A DNA stretch of 64,000 nt, from contig CM048744.1 of assembly GCA_026315105.1 (NCBI GenBank), positions 658,567,676 to 658,631,675 of the forward strand, in the 5' to 3' direction. How positions within the stretch are numbered: the first letter of the stretch is position 1; each line of letters begins with the position of its first letter. Below are positions 13,400 through 23,684 of this stretch, piece after piece. The notes below the pieces were generated by a model that was given only the letters and a program-made list of their open reading frames with translations, was not told the origin of the DNA and searched no databases. Source of the stretch: Locusta migratoria (lineage: Eukaryota > Arthropoda > Insecta > Orthoptera > Acrididae). A program made the translations under genes and the position numbers.

Positions 13400-14483
13400 A
13401 ACAAGACAAACCTAAACAAATACAAACCCTGAAAACAATGTCAGTATCTAAACTATTCAAAAATCGCGCTCCACATCACAGACACGCCACACAAACAAAT
13501 GCAACACCATACAGCCACCACAACAAGAAAAATGGCGATGTAAACAGTGCTGTTTCAAAGCAAAAATCGCACTGAAAACCAAAAAACATAAGAACACGCC
13601 ACAAACAAACGAGCAGCAACACCACACCTCAAATGTAAGTAAGCCAATACAGCCACATAAAAATAATTTCAATAGAAGTTCCATGCTAATGTAGGCCTAC
13701 AATAAATAAGCCAGTTTTCGTAAACAAAAACGTCTTATTGTTGCAGAAGACAGGTTGTCAAAATTCGTCATTCCACAACCAATGCACATAAATATCCTGC
13801 GAATGACACAACCTTGAATAAATTAGGCCTAAAACATCTAACAAAATTGTCAAACCAAACAACTTGTGCAAATGATTGTATAATCAAATATGTAACATGT
13901 TATTATAGAAAATAAACAACAGAAACCCACAGAAGATGGCACAATAAGTGCCGAAACTAGTTTGGGTATTTAAATAAAACAAAAAAGTGTCTTGCATAAG
14001 GCGAAATCAATCACAATTCTAATACTGCAAGCACGGACGAGACAAGAGCTGCACCATCACAAGATGAACAGCTAGAAAAATTTACAATAGCAGATATAAC
14101 GGCGAAAAGCGGATCTTTGTTGGGACCCTTTACATTGCTTCAGAAAGTCCACAGTATCATCTGTTGCGGTACGTTCCTGCGGTACAGTACAGTCGCAACC
14201 GCCCTGGTACTCGATAAGAGGCTTTGGCAGCACTCAGTGGCTGGTTTTAATTATTAGAGGTAGGGCGGCTGTGACCACAAGCCGCACATCTGGTAGCGGG
14301 GTCGCAGGGTGCGGCCAAGGTGGAGGCTCCCTGCAACAGGTAGACCGGGGCCGCTTGCTGCTCACCCCCCCTCCCCCCCCCCCCACTATCCTCCCTTCAC
14401 CACTCCACCCCCTTCCCTCTCTCTCTGTCTCTCCCCCACGCACGCACAGGCGGCTGGTGGTATGCTCTCGTGTCTGCACAGTG
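13400..14483. other. Unassigned sequence
   Basis: The first part is A/C-rich low complexity. Around 13930-13990 a typical MITE tail appears (GCCGAAACTAGTTTGGGTAT). 14160-14460 is GC-rich with a poly-C run. The overlapping frames there on both strands look like composition artefacts. Confidence 0.35.
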
Positions 14484-14629
14484 TTAAGGCTGGTCTACAC
14501 GACGACACCAGGTTGCGACACTCGTTTCATGAAATGAGTTGCGCGTAACTGGTTTCGTGAATATCTGTAGACACGGCGCCAATACTACACACTTCAGTTT
14601 CTTTGTTTTGTGAGTGCCGTAGTCGCCGT

Positions 14630-14955
14630 AGAATGAAAGTCTTAGTAGCTGTAAAAGTTGTGGCGAAGCTATTGCTTCTCTGTGTGAAGTCGCTGCATAA
14701 GACTAAACATAAAAAGACTAAGAAACGTGTTTGGGTTCGTGACTGGATTACAAAAAAGGCGTCAGATCGGTTTCTGAAAAAAAATTGTGATCGAAGAACC
14801 GAGAAGTTATTTTAATCAACTCAGAATGTCACCAGAGAAGTTTACGTTCCTTTTAAACAGAGTTAGTAATGCAATAAAGAAACAAGATACTGTTATGGTG
14901 AAGCATTGTCACCAGAACTGAAATTAGAAATTGCATTACTTTTCTTGTCCAATAG
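14630..14955 (+). pseudogene. Harbinger transposase N-terminal remnant
   Basis: The plus frame carries KKTKKRVWVRDWITKKASD. After a stop and a frame change comes MSPEKFTFLLNRVSNAIKKQ followed by LSPELKLEIALLFL (the last part needs an indel). This order matches the N-terminal region of PIF/Harbinger transposases as I know them. The catalytic DDE part is missing. Confidence 0.7.
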
Positions 14956-14983
14956 ATATCTCTACAATACCTGTACCGTGTTC

Positions 14984-15283
14984 TCAAATCCACAATTGCC
15001 ATAGTTCGTTTGTATAGGTATTTGGAATTGAATGTACTTTAGTCTGCAATTCACTAATCGTCAACCCATCTATATTTAATTCATGATTAATTGCTTCAAG
15101 AGCACTAACACGCCGCTGATTATTACTGAAATTTTCATCGTTAAAATGGCACAAACACCTATGCATCATATATATGTCCGAAAACTGTATTATTTCTTCC
15201 TTCCCCCCCCCCCCCTTTATGTTCTGTTTTCTTCTGTATTGGTTATCACCTAACCTAAAAACACGCGCAATCAGTTTCGCCAA
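14984..15283 (-). pseudogene. MADF-like accessory protein remnant of the Harbinger element
   Basis: A 99-residue minus frame containing VSALEAINHELNIDGLTISE, then LQTKVHSIPNTYTNELWQL. This resembles the MADF DNA-binding domain usually encoded by the second gene of Harbinger elements. Its position, convergent with the transposase and inside the same inverted repeats, supports this. The N-terminal part runs through a poly-G tract and the inverted repeat and is probably not native protein. Confidence 0.6.
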
Positions 15284-15633
15284 AGTTGGAAGGTGCCGAA
15301 ACTGTTTAGTTTCGCCAACGAGTTGCGCGAACGCCTGCCGCGCATGCGCACTGCCCAGTAGTGCAGTTTCATGAAACCTAGTGTCGTCGTGTAAACTAGC
15401 CTTTAGTGCGGCTGCGCTGTGTTAAAAACACGAGACATTCGCGCCAGGCACGTCGCGGAACCGTAGGCACGGGAGCGGCCGCTTCTCATAGCTGGGCACG
15501 CCGCACAAAGCCGTATCCATGTACCGTGGCCTCTCTCCGTTGTGCGTACGCGGAGAAAGAAAAAGAGAGGAAAGAGAGCTCTTCTGATGCTCGCGAACTA
15601 GCTAACGAGCGCGGGGCCACTCCTTTGCTTACT

Positions 15634-15981
15634 TCAGTTCATTTCCGACCTGTTCTTTTGCCAGTCTGTTTTACGAATGTGCACTCCAAATTTGTTGCAG
15701 TAGTTTCTTTTCCGTAAAATAGCATTTTTAAATGTAACCTTAGACTTGCCAATGTCTGAAACGACCTCAGTAATTTTTTTTTTTCCGTTACGTCCCATAC
15801 GATATAAAAGGGGATCTTCTTCTGCATCCATCGCGATTTTCTGCTGTAGCTCTTCCCTATTTTGATTTGCATCAGTATGCTGAATAAAACGTGTCTCCGC
15901 GATGGTGGCCAGGAACACTTGTCTGGAAACGACCGTGTCCGAAAGCAGAAGATTTTTCTGATATATTTGACAATAAAACAA
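15634..15981 (-). CDS. Unrecognised 115-residue open frame
   Basis: The frame is hydrophilic, with composition that is not low-complexity (QHTDANQNREELQQKIAMDA, then EEDPLLYRMGRNGKKKITEV). I do not recognise a family. It lies just outside the Harbinger-like element and could be a remnant of another transposon or of a host exon. There is no signal peptide or membrane segment. A second minus frame (15639-15872) overlaps it. Coding status is uncertain. Confidence 0.25.
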   Translation of the reverse strand: MFYCQIYQKNLLLSDTVVSRQVFLATIAETRFIQHTDANQNREELQQKIAMDAEEDPLLYRMGRNGKKKITEVVSDIGKSKVTFKNAILRKRNYCNKFGVHIRKTDWQKNRSEMN

Positions 15982-16036
15982 AAGAACGGGTTCCAGTTCC
16001 GTTACGAAGATTCCTAAAACATATGACCATATCCCA

Positions 16037-16077
16037 CTTATAAAATCACGAAATTTCCAACTTGATGGGCGATATGA

Positions 16078-16152
<75 letters not shown>

Positions 16153-16444
16153 TATCGATTTTGTTCCCGGGTTGGACCATCATCAGTGCAGAATGCAAGT
16201 CGTGATGACTCGTGTACTCCGCATAAAATATTTAACAATCAGGACATAAAATAACTAAAAAGGTCTTCCTGGTACATGTTACAAGTTCAAAAGTTTTTGT
16301 TTTCAACTTTTAACATGTACCAGGAACACCTTTTTAGGTATCTTATGGTCCTGATTGTTAAATATTTTATGCGGAGTACAGGACTCATCACGACTTTCAT
16401 TTTACACTGATGATGTTCTTCCATCACGAGAAAGAAATCGATAC

Positions 16445-16483
<39 letters not shown>

Positions 16484-16545
16484 ACATACTTAATATCGTG
16501 CACCAAGCTGGAAATTTCTTGATTTTATTGCAATATTGAGCTGGG
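16037..16545. repeat. Large foldback (palindromic) element with poly-T tracts
   Basis: Arms of about 245 bp meet around 16285-16305. The outer ends TAAAATCACGAAATTTCCAA and the inverse of TTGGAAATTTC...GATTTTA pair, as do CATCATCAGTG blocks and TGTACTCCGCATAAAATATT blocks. T65 (16080-16144) and T33 (16447-16479) sit at equivalent places in the arms but have the same strand polarity. No coding capacity. Confidence 0.85.
16080..16144. repeat. T65 homopolymer
   Basis: Sixty-five consecutive T within the left arm of the foldback. Confidence 0.95.
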
Positions 16546-16549
16546 CAGG

Positions 16550-17225
16550 TACAATATCCATTATGCATCAAATTACAATACAATACTGGTCAGCAGATAT
16601 GATTCCAACGTAATGGTGTACCAGCCTCACCAGCATTCGCCAAAAGCCGAAGAGTTCAACATATCCAACGTGGACGAAGTGGAAAACCTCATTAGTGGTT
16701 GGGAAATGATACCAGTTAATGTTGATTTCCACCTTACCCGTAGCATACTGTACTGTTCGTTTTGTTGCACTTTTTCTGAAAACTCTCTAGAAATGGAGAA
16801 TAGAACTATAGGTTCTCATATGAGAAGTTCGCGGCATTGTTGACGTGGTAGCTGATTTCACGATCAAACAGTGCAAATCGTCTTCCGGGTATTGCAGTCA
16901 TTTCCTCGTTTGCCACGATGAACTGGAGAGGACTTCCGCCTTGTGCAAGACCCCAGGAATGATTCAGCACTTACGTGCTGTCTTCACTAGGTTATTACCT
17001 TCAATTTCTCAAAATTGTTAACACATGTTTGTTTTGTGTGGCCTATATAAAGTTTTAGGCTGAATTTCTGACATTTTTCAATTGAGCAGAAACTGTAGAA
17101 ATATCTTTTCTATGTTAATATTCATAAATTATATCACAGATAATCATTTGCATTATGTCTTAAGAATTTTAGTTCTGTAGGGGGAAAAGTTGTTACTTTA
17201 TGAAAACTGATGTAGTAAATACAGA
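16550..17225. other. Unassigned sequence
   Basis: No gene was recognised. The 76-residue plus frame at 16613-16843 (NISNVDEVENLISGWEMIPV) shows no known motif. Confidence 0.35.
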
Positions 17226-17229
17226 CTGC

Positions 17230-17510
17230 TGAAAACAACTGGAGGATCAGACTGTAAGACTTGAACCAAGGACCTCTCGCCCCGCACCTCCTCACGCTAG
17301 CCATAGGACCACGGCGCTGCGATACTCAACCTGCTCGAAGTTACCTATCTTTCGCATCGACCGTTCAGTTTTTATATTTTGCTTATTTTTTTCATAGTTC
17401 CACACAACTTCTTCCAGTTTTCTCGACTGATCTGTGTTCAGTTTTTCACGGCCTAACCACTGCGCCAACTCATAACTAAATCTGAAGGGGGTGCGATGAG
17501 GAAGTTTCCT
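17230..17510 (-). mobile_element. SINE-F, tRNA-derived
   Basis: On the minus strand a tRNA-like head (GTCCTATGGCTAGCGTGAGG) is followed by a B box GGTTCAAGTCTTAC. In plus coordinates the tail domain lies at 17340-17510. The tRNA similarity is only partial, so it is a SINE rather than a tRNA gene. Confidence 0.6.
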
Positions 17511-17579
17511 TGTAAGAAAACAGGTTCTCAAATAATAGTTAAAGGAAGGGAAGGATGAAGGATAGGAAAGAAAGGATTG

Positions 17580-17790
17580 GCAGTGGTCGCATTTGGGCAT
17601 TGATATTAAGCAATGGCGAAAAGTGAAAATGTGTGCGGGACCGGGAATCGAAACCGCGTCCCCCGCTTCGGGCCAGCGGTCCTCTTAAACACTTTTTTTG
17701 CCACCCGTGCTCGTCTCCCGTCCGTCCCAAATTCTCACAAGTCGCACGCTATGTTTGTAGCGCCCCTGTCCTCCATGCCCTCTTACATTC
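17580..17790 (-). mobile_element. SINE-D, tRNA-derived
   Basis: Antisense tRNA-like block GGGAATCGAAACCGCGTCCC, then CCGCTTCGGGCCAGCGGTC. It shares the same order with copies at 33366-33505, 33680-33835 and 45790-45915. The downstream part (CACGCTATGTTTGTAGCGCC) parallels 33520-33560. Confidence 0.65.
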
Positions 17791-17910
17791 GTCTTACGGA
17801 TTCCCGTGCGAGGTCGGACGTATTACCGCATCTGCGGTGAAATGACTGAAGCTATCGCCGTCGTCGCGTTTCTTATTGTATTGGTGTGGTGTCTGTTCTT
17901 TCGGACGTTC

Positions 17911-18821
17911 AGCTAGGAATAGCAAATCATACTATTATATGAAACAGAAGCACATTTCCCCTCTGTCTGTCCCTTTAACCTTTTATAACTCGAGGAGTAC
18001 TGAACGTATCGTCATGTGGTTTCTTTCAGTTTCTTCTTTACAATCCTGCGATAAACTTAGGAACTTGTTAAACAACTAAAATAAGAATCATGACGTAGAA
18101 TCGTTTATTATATATTTAATATGACTAAATTCCATCAAGAACCGACGGAGGAAGAGTTCCTAAAAATAGAATCGTTTACCGCTTCTACACTTTAGTCAGC
18201 TCTGGAGCCTAAATTATAAGATCTAGGCCAGTGTACGTACTAGAGAATATACCACCGTGTTCTTTGCAGACAAGCCGGGAGATGTTGCTGGCCAGGGATA
18301 CTGCTCCTCGTCTTGCAGAACACATGGAGCTTTACGCACAGTGCGCGTATGTGCGGCGATTATTATCCAGTTGAAACAACGCATCACCTTACTGTTGCAA
18401 GGATGGCACAGGACCGAGTCTTACAACATTCTGCACGCACGTACCGAGCGCTGGGCAGCGTACCATACACTAAGGACCATCACTTGCGCGCACGCAGAAT
18501 CTGTTTTTGTACTTATTGTATTGGTGAGGTGTCTGTTCTTTCGGACGTCCGGTAAACGATTCTATTTTTAGGAACTCTTCCTCCGTCGGTTCTTGATGGA
18601 ATTTATTCATATTAAATTATATAATAAACGATTCTACGTCATGATTCTTATTTTAGTTGTTTAACAAGTTCCTAAGTTTATCGCAGTATTGTAAAGAAGA
18701 AACTGAAAGAAACCAAATGACGATACGTTCAGTACTCCTCGAGTTATAAAAGGTTAAAGGGACAGACAGAGGGGAAATGTGCTTCTGTTTCATATAATAG
18801 TATGATTTGCTATCCCTAGCT
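17911..18821. repeat. Long inverted repeat, 270-bp arms
   Basis: Arms 17911-18180 and 18551-18821 are inverse copies with few differences, separated by a 370-bp spacer. Outer ends read AGCTAGGAATAGCAAATCAT and its inverse; inner ends read AATCGTTTACC and GGTAAACGATT. A block beginning TTATTGTATTGGTGTGGTGT (about 36 bp, ending CTTTCGGACG) precedes both arms in direct orientation (17873-17909 and 18507-18547). Foldback or MITE-like; no protein recognised. Confidence 0.88.
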
Positions 18822-18997
18822 GAAATTTGTAATTATTTATGGCAAAAATAGATAGTCAAAAAGGGAACGCTTTAAAATATATGAAAAAGAAATTAACAGA
18901 TAACGAACTAAATGAACTACCCTGTGCTCGCAGCTGTGGCCGGGTGGCCATGTTGGTTGGGTGTCGCGCTCTCCTGCCGGCTTCATTTCACTGCCAT
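18822..18997. other. Unassigned sequence
   Basis: Short AT-rich stretch between the inverted repeat and the next SINE; nothing recognised. Confidence 0.4.
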
Positions 18998-19010
18998 TGT
19001 AAGGCCTCTC

Positions 19011-19203
19011 AAATCAAATGTTTGTAGCTTATGGGACTTAACTACGGGGTCATCAGTCCCTAAACTTACAAACTACTTATGAACTAGCTAATACTAAGGA
19101 CGGCACAAATATCCATGCCCGAGGGGGCATTCGAGCCTCCGACCGTAGTGGCCGTGCAGACCGTGACTGGAGCGCCTCAGTCCCCTCGGCCACCGCGGCC
19201 GGC
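19011..19203 (-). mobile_element. SINE-A, full length
   Basis: Antisense copy, head at the right. Exact 13-bp TSD TGTAAGGCCTCTC at 18998-19010 and 19204-19216. Confidence 0.94.
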
Positions 19204-19439
19204 TGTAAGGCCTCTCTGTGTTATTCTGCGCTCGCTGCAACTGCTACGTGCGACTCGTCAACTGACAACAAACTACGGGAACAGGTCGAGTAAACGTGCT
19301 GTGATGTATGTCAAGCCACTATCCGCGATGTGTACGATCGAATGAAAGCCACAATCACTATCACATCGTCGCCCGTGGACGCTGCACTACGTACCTTTTA
19401 GCACGAATCAACACCAGGCATCTCAGTATCAGTACCTCA

Positions 19440-20670
19440 CAAACGGCTTTTAATCAAATTGCGTGGTTATGGTATATCGCCCCAAATTTGTGACTGGGTT
19501 GGTGATTTCCTGTCAGAGAGGACACAGTTTGTAGTAATCGATGGTAAACCATCGACTAAAACAGACGTGATATCCGGCATTGCACATGGTAGTGTTACTG
19601 GTCCTCTGCTGTTCCTTATTTACATAAACTAATTGGGAGAAAATCTAAGAAGCTCTCTTAGGTTGGTTGCAGATGACGCCGTCATTTACCGTCTAGTAAA
19701 AATCATCTGAAGATCAAAACCAACTGCAGAACGAACTGAGTAAGATATGACTATGGTGTAAAAATTGGCAATTGGCTCTAAATAATGCGAAGTGTGAAGT
19801 CGTGCACATGTGTACGATAAGAAATACGTTAAACTTTGTTCCAAGATAAATCAATCAAAAGTGAAGACCATAAACTCCACCAAATACCTAGGAATTACTA
19901 TTACTTCATACTTAAAATGGGCCGCGGTGGAGGAGCCGAGCGGTCTAAAGCGTCTCGCTGCGGAGCGCGCGGTTGCTCGCCGTGGAGGTTCGAGTCCTCC
20001 CTGGGGCATGGGTGTGTATGTTTGTCTTTAGGTTAGTTTACCTAGGTTTAAGTAGTTTGTAAGCTACGGACTGATGACCACGCAGTTTGGTCCGAAAGAT
20101 TTAGAAACATTTGAACATTTTGAACTTAAACTGGAAAGAACACGTAGATAACGTCGTGGGAAAGGCGAACCAGAGACTGCGTTTTATTGGCAGAGCCCTT
20201 AAAAGATGCAACAGAACTGCTGAAGAAACTGCATACACTACGCTTGTCCGTCCTTTTTTGGAGTATTGCTGCCCAGTGTGGAATCCTTATCGGGTGGGAT
20301 TGACGGAGAACATCGAAAGAGTCCAAAGAAGGGCAGCTCGTTTTGTATTGTCACTATATAGGGGAGACAGCGTTACGAAGTGATACAGGATCTGGGGAGG
20401 GAATCATTACAACAACGGCGCTTATAGCTGCGGCGTGGGCTACTTACGAAACTCCAATCGCCAACATTCTCCTCCGAATGCGATAAATATATTGTTGACT
20501 CCCACTTACATAGGTAGAAATGATCATCAGAATAAAATACGGGAAATCAGAGCTCGAACGGAGAGAATCAGGTGTTCTTCATTTCCGCATGCTATTCGAG
20601 AATGGAATGGGAGATAGTATAAAGGTGGTTCGATGAACTCTCTGCCAGGCGCTTAAATGTGATTTGCAGA
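19440..20670 (+). pseudogene. CR1-like LINE, RT domain to 3' end, split by a SINE
   Basis: The plus strand carries, in successive broken frames: QICDWVGDFLSERTQFVVID-like sequence at about 19470-19550; HGSVTGPLLFLIYIN (RT block 4-5) at about 19590; LVADDAVIY (degenerate FADD catalytic motif) at about 19670; then STKYLGITITSYLKW. After the SINE it continues with LNWKEHVDNVVGKANQRLRF and VQRRAARFVLSLYRGDSV (20111-20383), then NKIREIRARTERIRCSSFPH (20435-20617). The 3' UTR CTCTGCCAGGCGCTTAAATG closes the element. The endonuclease domain is absent. Several stops and frameshifts make it inactive. Confidence 0.85.
19921..20123 (+). mobile_element. SINE-B inserted in CR1-like LINE
   Basis: Full-length, well-preserved copy. 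TSD ACTTAAAATGG/ACTTAAACTGG (10 of 11) at 19910-19920 and 20124-20134. It interrupts the LINE codons for YLKW/LNW, so it landed inside the pre-existing LINE. Confidence 0.93.
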
Positions 20671-20860
20671 TGTAGAGCTAGCTCTGTAAAATCTAATCAT
20701 TGCCTGTATTCCATATGCACGTTTTCCATCTATAAATGTTGTGCGAATTGGAGAACTGTAAGAGGGTGTATTAATTTGAACTTCCGGCAATCTGCTGACA
20801 TCCGCAATCGTGCAGACGTGTAGCAGTGCGTATTCACCAGAACATAAGAGTTTTTCCAGG

Positions 20861-20904
<44 letters not shown>
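20861..20904. repeat. A44 homopolymer
   Basis: Forty-four consecutive A. No retroelement body is recognisable immediately upstream on the plus strand. Confidence 0.95.
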
Positions 20905-20905
<1 letters not shown>

Positions 20906-21650
20906 AGAGCATAGTTTTTAACGAAGGATATACAAAGGGGCGTAAAGTAGTATTACTAGCGAAAGTTGTATAACAAATAAGTAAATAAACTTTTTACTAC
21001 GATTTCTTCGAATCTGTTTCTTTACTCTCTGAACAAAACTCACATTGCGGTATTAATGCGCACGAGTTGTTATCTCGCGAGCAAATACGAGGTGAAACTG
21101 AAAAGTCGGATAATTGCAGTTGGTAAGTAGCGCCGGGGGAGCAGTCGGCTTAAAGCGGAAGCTCCTTATCTGGCGGATTGGGAGCGCTCAGAATTAACCA
21201 GGGCTGCGTGTGGGCCGCGAGTCTGCATTAAGATAGGCGCGGGCGCTTCAGATGCAGGCACACATGTATATACCGCGACGCGAGATAGCGCGGTACTGTG
21301 GCGTGGCGTGTTGCTCCGGCTGTTGGTCTGTCTGTGGCTTCGGCGCTGGAATTCCGCGGTCGCTCAGTGGTCAGCCGGCTTCTGCTCTTTGTGTTAGTTC
21401 CCACAACACGCACTGCTCAATAGAAGGCAGAACTCGACTAACATCTATCCAGGGTCACACATCTCATAACAAGTGTTCACGCCCTTTTCCTGTTTAATGA
21501 CAGGGATATTCGCAGAGCAATGAATTTAATGGAAGTTTTGCAGTGGTTGGGGTGGGGAGGGAAGGGAGCTGAGCCCATAGAAATTTTGTGTCATCGTTTC
21601 ATCTCCAAATTGTGTGCAGTAGGTACACATAGGTGTAGTCTTAATCTAAT
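20905..21650. other. Unassigned, GC-rich 21060-21420
   Basis: The middle is noticeably GC- and CpG-rich compared with the flanks. Opposing short frames (21228-21413 minus, 21252-21497 plus) look compositional. A host promoter or non-coding exon cannot be excluded, but nothing proves it. Confidence 0.3.
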
Positions 21651-21663
21651 CTTGTGCCAAATA

Positions 21664-21889
21664 TGCCGCGGTGTAAAGGCCGAGATCTCGTAGGCATCTT
21701 GCTGCGGAGCGCGCGGTCGCTCGCCGTTCGAGGTTCGAGCCCTCCCTCGGGCATGGGTATATGTGTGTGTGTGTGTGAGTGTTTTTTTTTTTTTTTTTGT
21801 CCTTAGCATAAGTTAATTTAAGTAGTTTGTAAGCATAGGGACTGATAACCACAAAAGTTAAGTCCCTTAGATTTACAAAACATTTCATT
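21664..21889 (+). mobile_element. SINE-B/C hybrid-like tRNA SINE
   Basis: Head GCCGCGGTGTAAAGGCCGAG and B box GAGGTTCGAGCCC, with a (TG)n and T16 in the middle. The 3' stem is GGGACT/AGTCCC and the tail CTTAGATTTACAAAACATTT mixes A- and B-type features. 12-bp TSD TTGTGCCAAATA/TTGTACCAAATA at 21652-21663 and 21890-21901. Confidence 0.88.
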
Positions 21890-21901
21890 TTGTACCAAAT
21901 A

Positions 21902-23676
21902 CGATTTTCAAGACTCTTTCGCTCTTTATTTTTTATTTATTACTTTTAGTTTAAGAGTAAGCAGGTGCAGCAGTTCGGCGGAGGAGCAGGGGTACGAGGC
22001 GGGGGGGGGGGGGGAGGGGGGGGAGGCAGTGGAGTTTAATCTCTAGGTGTAGGTCTTAAGCAGCCCGTGATGATGCGGCAGGTCTCCTTAAGCGCCACAT
22101 CTATGTTTCTGGCATGCCTAGACTTGTACCGTGCACGGCTCTCAACAGAGAACGCTCCGGCTCCACGAGATGCAAAACCAACCTTCATAAGCGGAACCTT
22201 CGCGTCGATTCAGTTCTCTGCGCTTGTGGTTCTGTGCAGTGCATCTCCAGGGCGACACCTAATGCACTCGACGTAGCCAATTTCTGGTCTGCCACTATAT
22301 GAAACGACGGAACAATGTTTTTTTTCCTTTGTTTCGACTTCCGGTCTGAATAGCCCACTTCCGGTGGGAAGCAGAAGTTGCAAATGGCATCAATCGATCC
22401 TGCGTGGTACACCTGCTACCAGGAGGTACTGCATTTTACGTTTCATACGGCTGCCCCGGTTTCAGAAGGGTTGGCCTTCCTCCTGTTTTGAAGCTCAGTT
22501 CTATAAAATTTCTAGATCGGAAGGAAACTGTAGATTTGTATTAATTTCAAATAGATGTAGTATATGTATGGAGCGTGTTGTTATAAGTGGGTTTTTTTAT
22601 AATGATTGTTAATCTGTTCGTTATTATATTATGCATAATAGGAAATTTTGCGGAGGCAAATATGACGTATTATACTTTCTGTATTTTGAAAATCCGTTCC
22701 ATTACCTTTAATTCATAGTACATTTTGGTTATTGATTTATAATTGTGTGTCTAAATTGTGTATCCACGCTAACGGGTGTATATCCACGCTGATTGTTGTT
22801 CATTGGAGTCGCACAAAATTCATTACAAGCAGTGCAGACGGTGCGGGCTTCCACAGTTTTCATCGTTAAATTTTTGTGTTTAATTCTGATGGGTGAAACG
22901 GTGTCGAAGTTACACGGACTGCCTTCAAGCACGTCTCCCTCCACACTAAATACTTTAACTCTGCCTCAATGTATTTCACAGGGAAGAAAGAGGCACAATT
23001 AATGTAGTGCGGAGGGAGACGTTTTTGCAGACAGTCCGTGTAACTTCGGTATCGAAGTTGATAGCGAGGTACCCTCCGTCAAGCACCGTACAGTCTCGTG
23101 GAATATAGAGACCTTCTCCACGGATAAACTCCTAGATGCATGTGATAACTTTTATGGCAGTCGGTGAAACGGTTTCGATTTCTTTTGTAAGGCACCGTAC
23201 GAAATATTACCTCCATAGTGGACTTCCCATTGTTTTGAAGGTAAATTGTGCAATATCTGAATAAAAATGTAGACTTGTGTCCAGTATTGCAAGTAAATTA
23301 CCCTCTGCCTTGCATCAAATGGAATTTTATGCAGGCAGTGACAATCTTCTTGATTTGAAGGTCAAACACGAAAAGTTTCTTCGAAATCGAAATAAAACTG
23401 TAGCTTTGTATCATTTACAAACACAAGAACTCACATTCTTCTAATTTTTCTTCGTGGCATTTTATTGCAAATAATGGATAGCACAAATACAATAAAATGA
23501 AATGCTCTAAAAACGTAAATATGACAATTATGACTTGTGTAAATATGGAAAACAAATAATATGATATAAATTATGGAATAAGAGAATGTTTGAAATCGAT
23601 TGTAATAATAACTTCATGTGGTTCAGTGGCCTGGTGCTAATCTTTGAACTGGAAGCCACTTCGGCGACTTGCATCT
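21902..23676. other. Unassigned sequence
   Basis: It starts with an AT-rich part and a poly-G run (about 22000-22022). 22060-22300 has open frames on both strands without a recognised family. 22900-22948 and 23005-23052 form a small inverted repeat (GTCTCCCTCC.. / ..GGAGGGAGAC). 23080-23670 is AT-rich and featureless to me. Confidence 0.35.
22900..23052. repeat. Inverted repeat, about 49-bp arms
   Basis: Arms 22900-22948 and 23005-23052 share GAAGTTACACGGACTG and ACGTCTCCCTCC and their inverses, with about 56 bp between them. Confidence 0.75.
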
Positions 23677-23684
23677 CCCTAACG

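Larger units (their letters stand above)
14487..15402 (+). mobile_element. PIF/Harbinger-like transposon, deletion derivative
   Basis: Inverted ends AGGCTGGTCTACACGACGAC (left) and the inverse of AGGCTAGTTTACACGACGAC (right) are flanked by the 3-bp TSD TTA at 14484-14486 and 15403-15405. A TWA-type 3-bp TSD is typical of PIF/Harbinger. The 916-bp interior retains pieces of both proteins of that superfamily, in convergent orientation. At 916 bp it is far shorter than an autonomous element. Confidence 0.85.
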
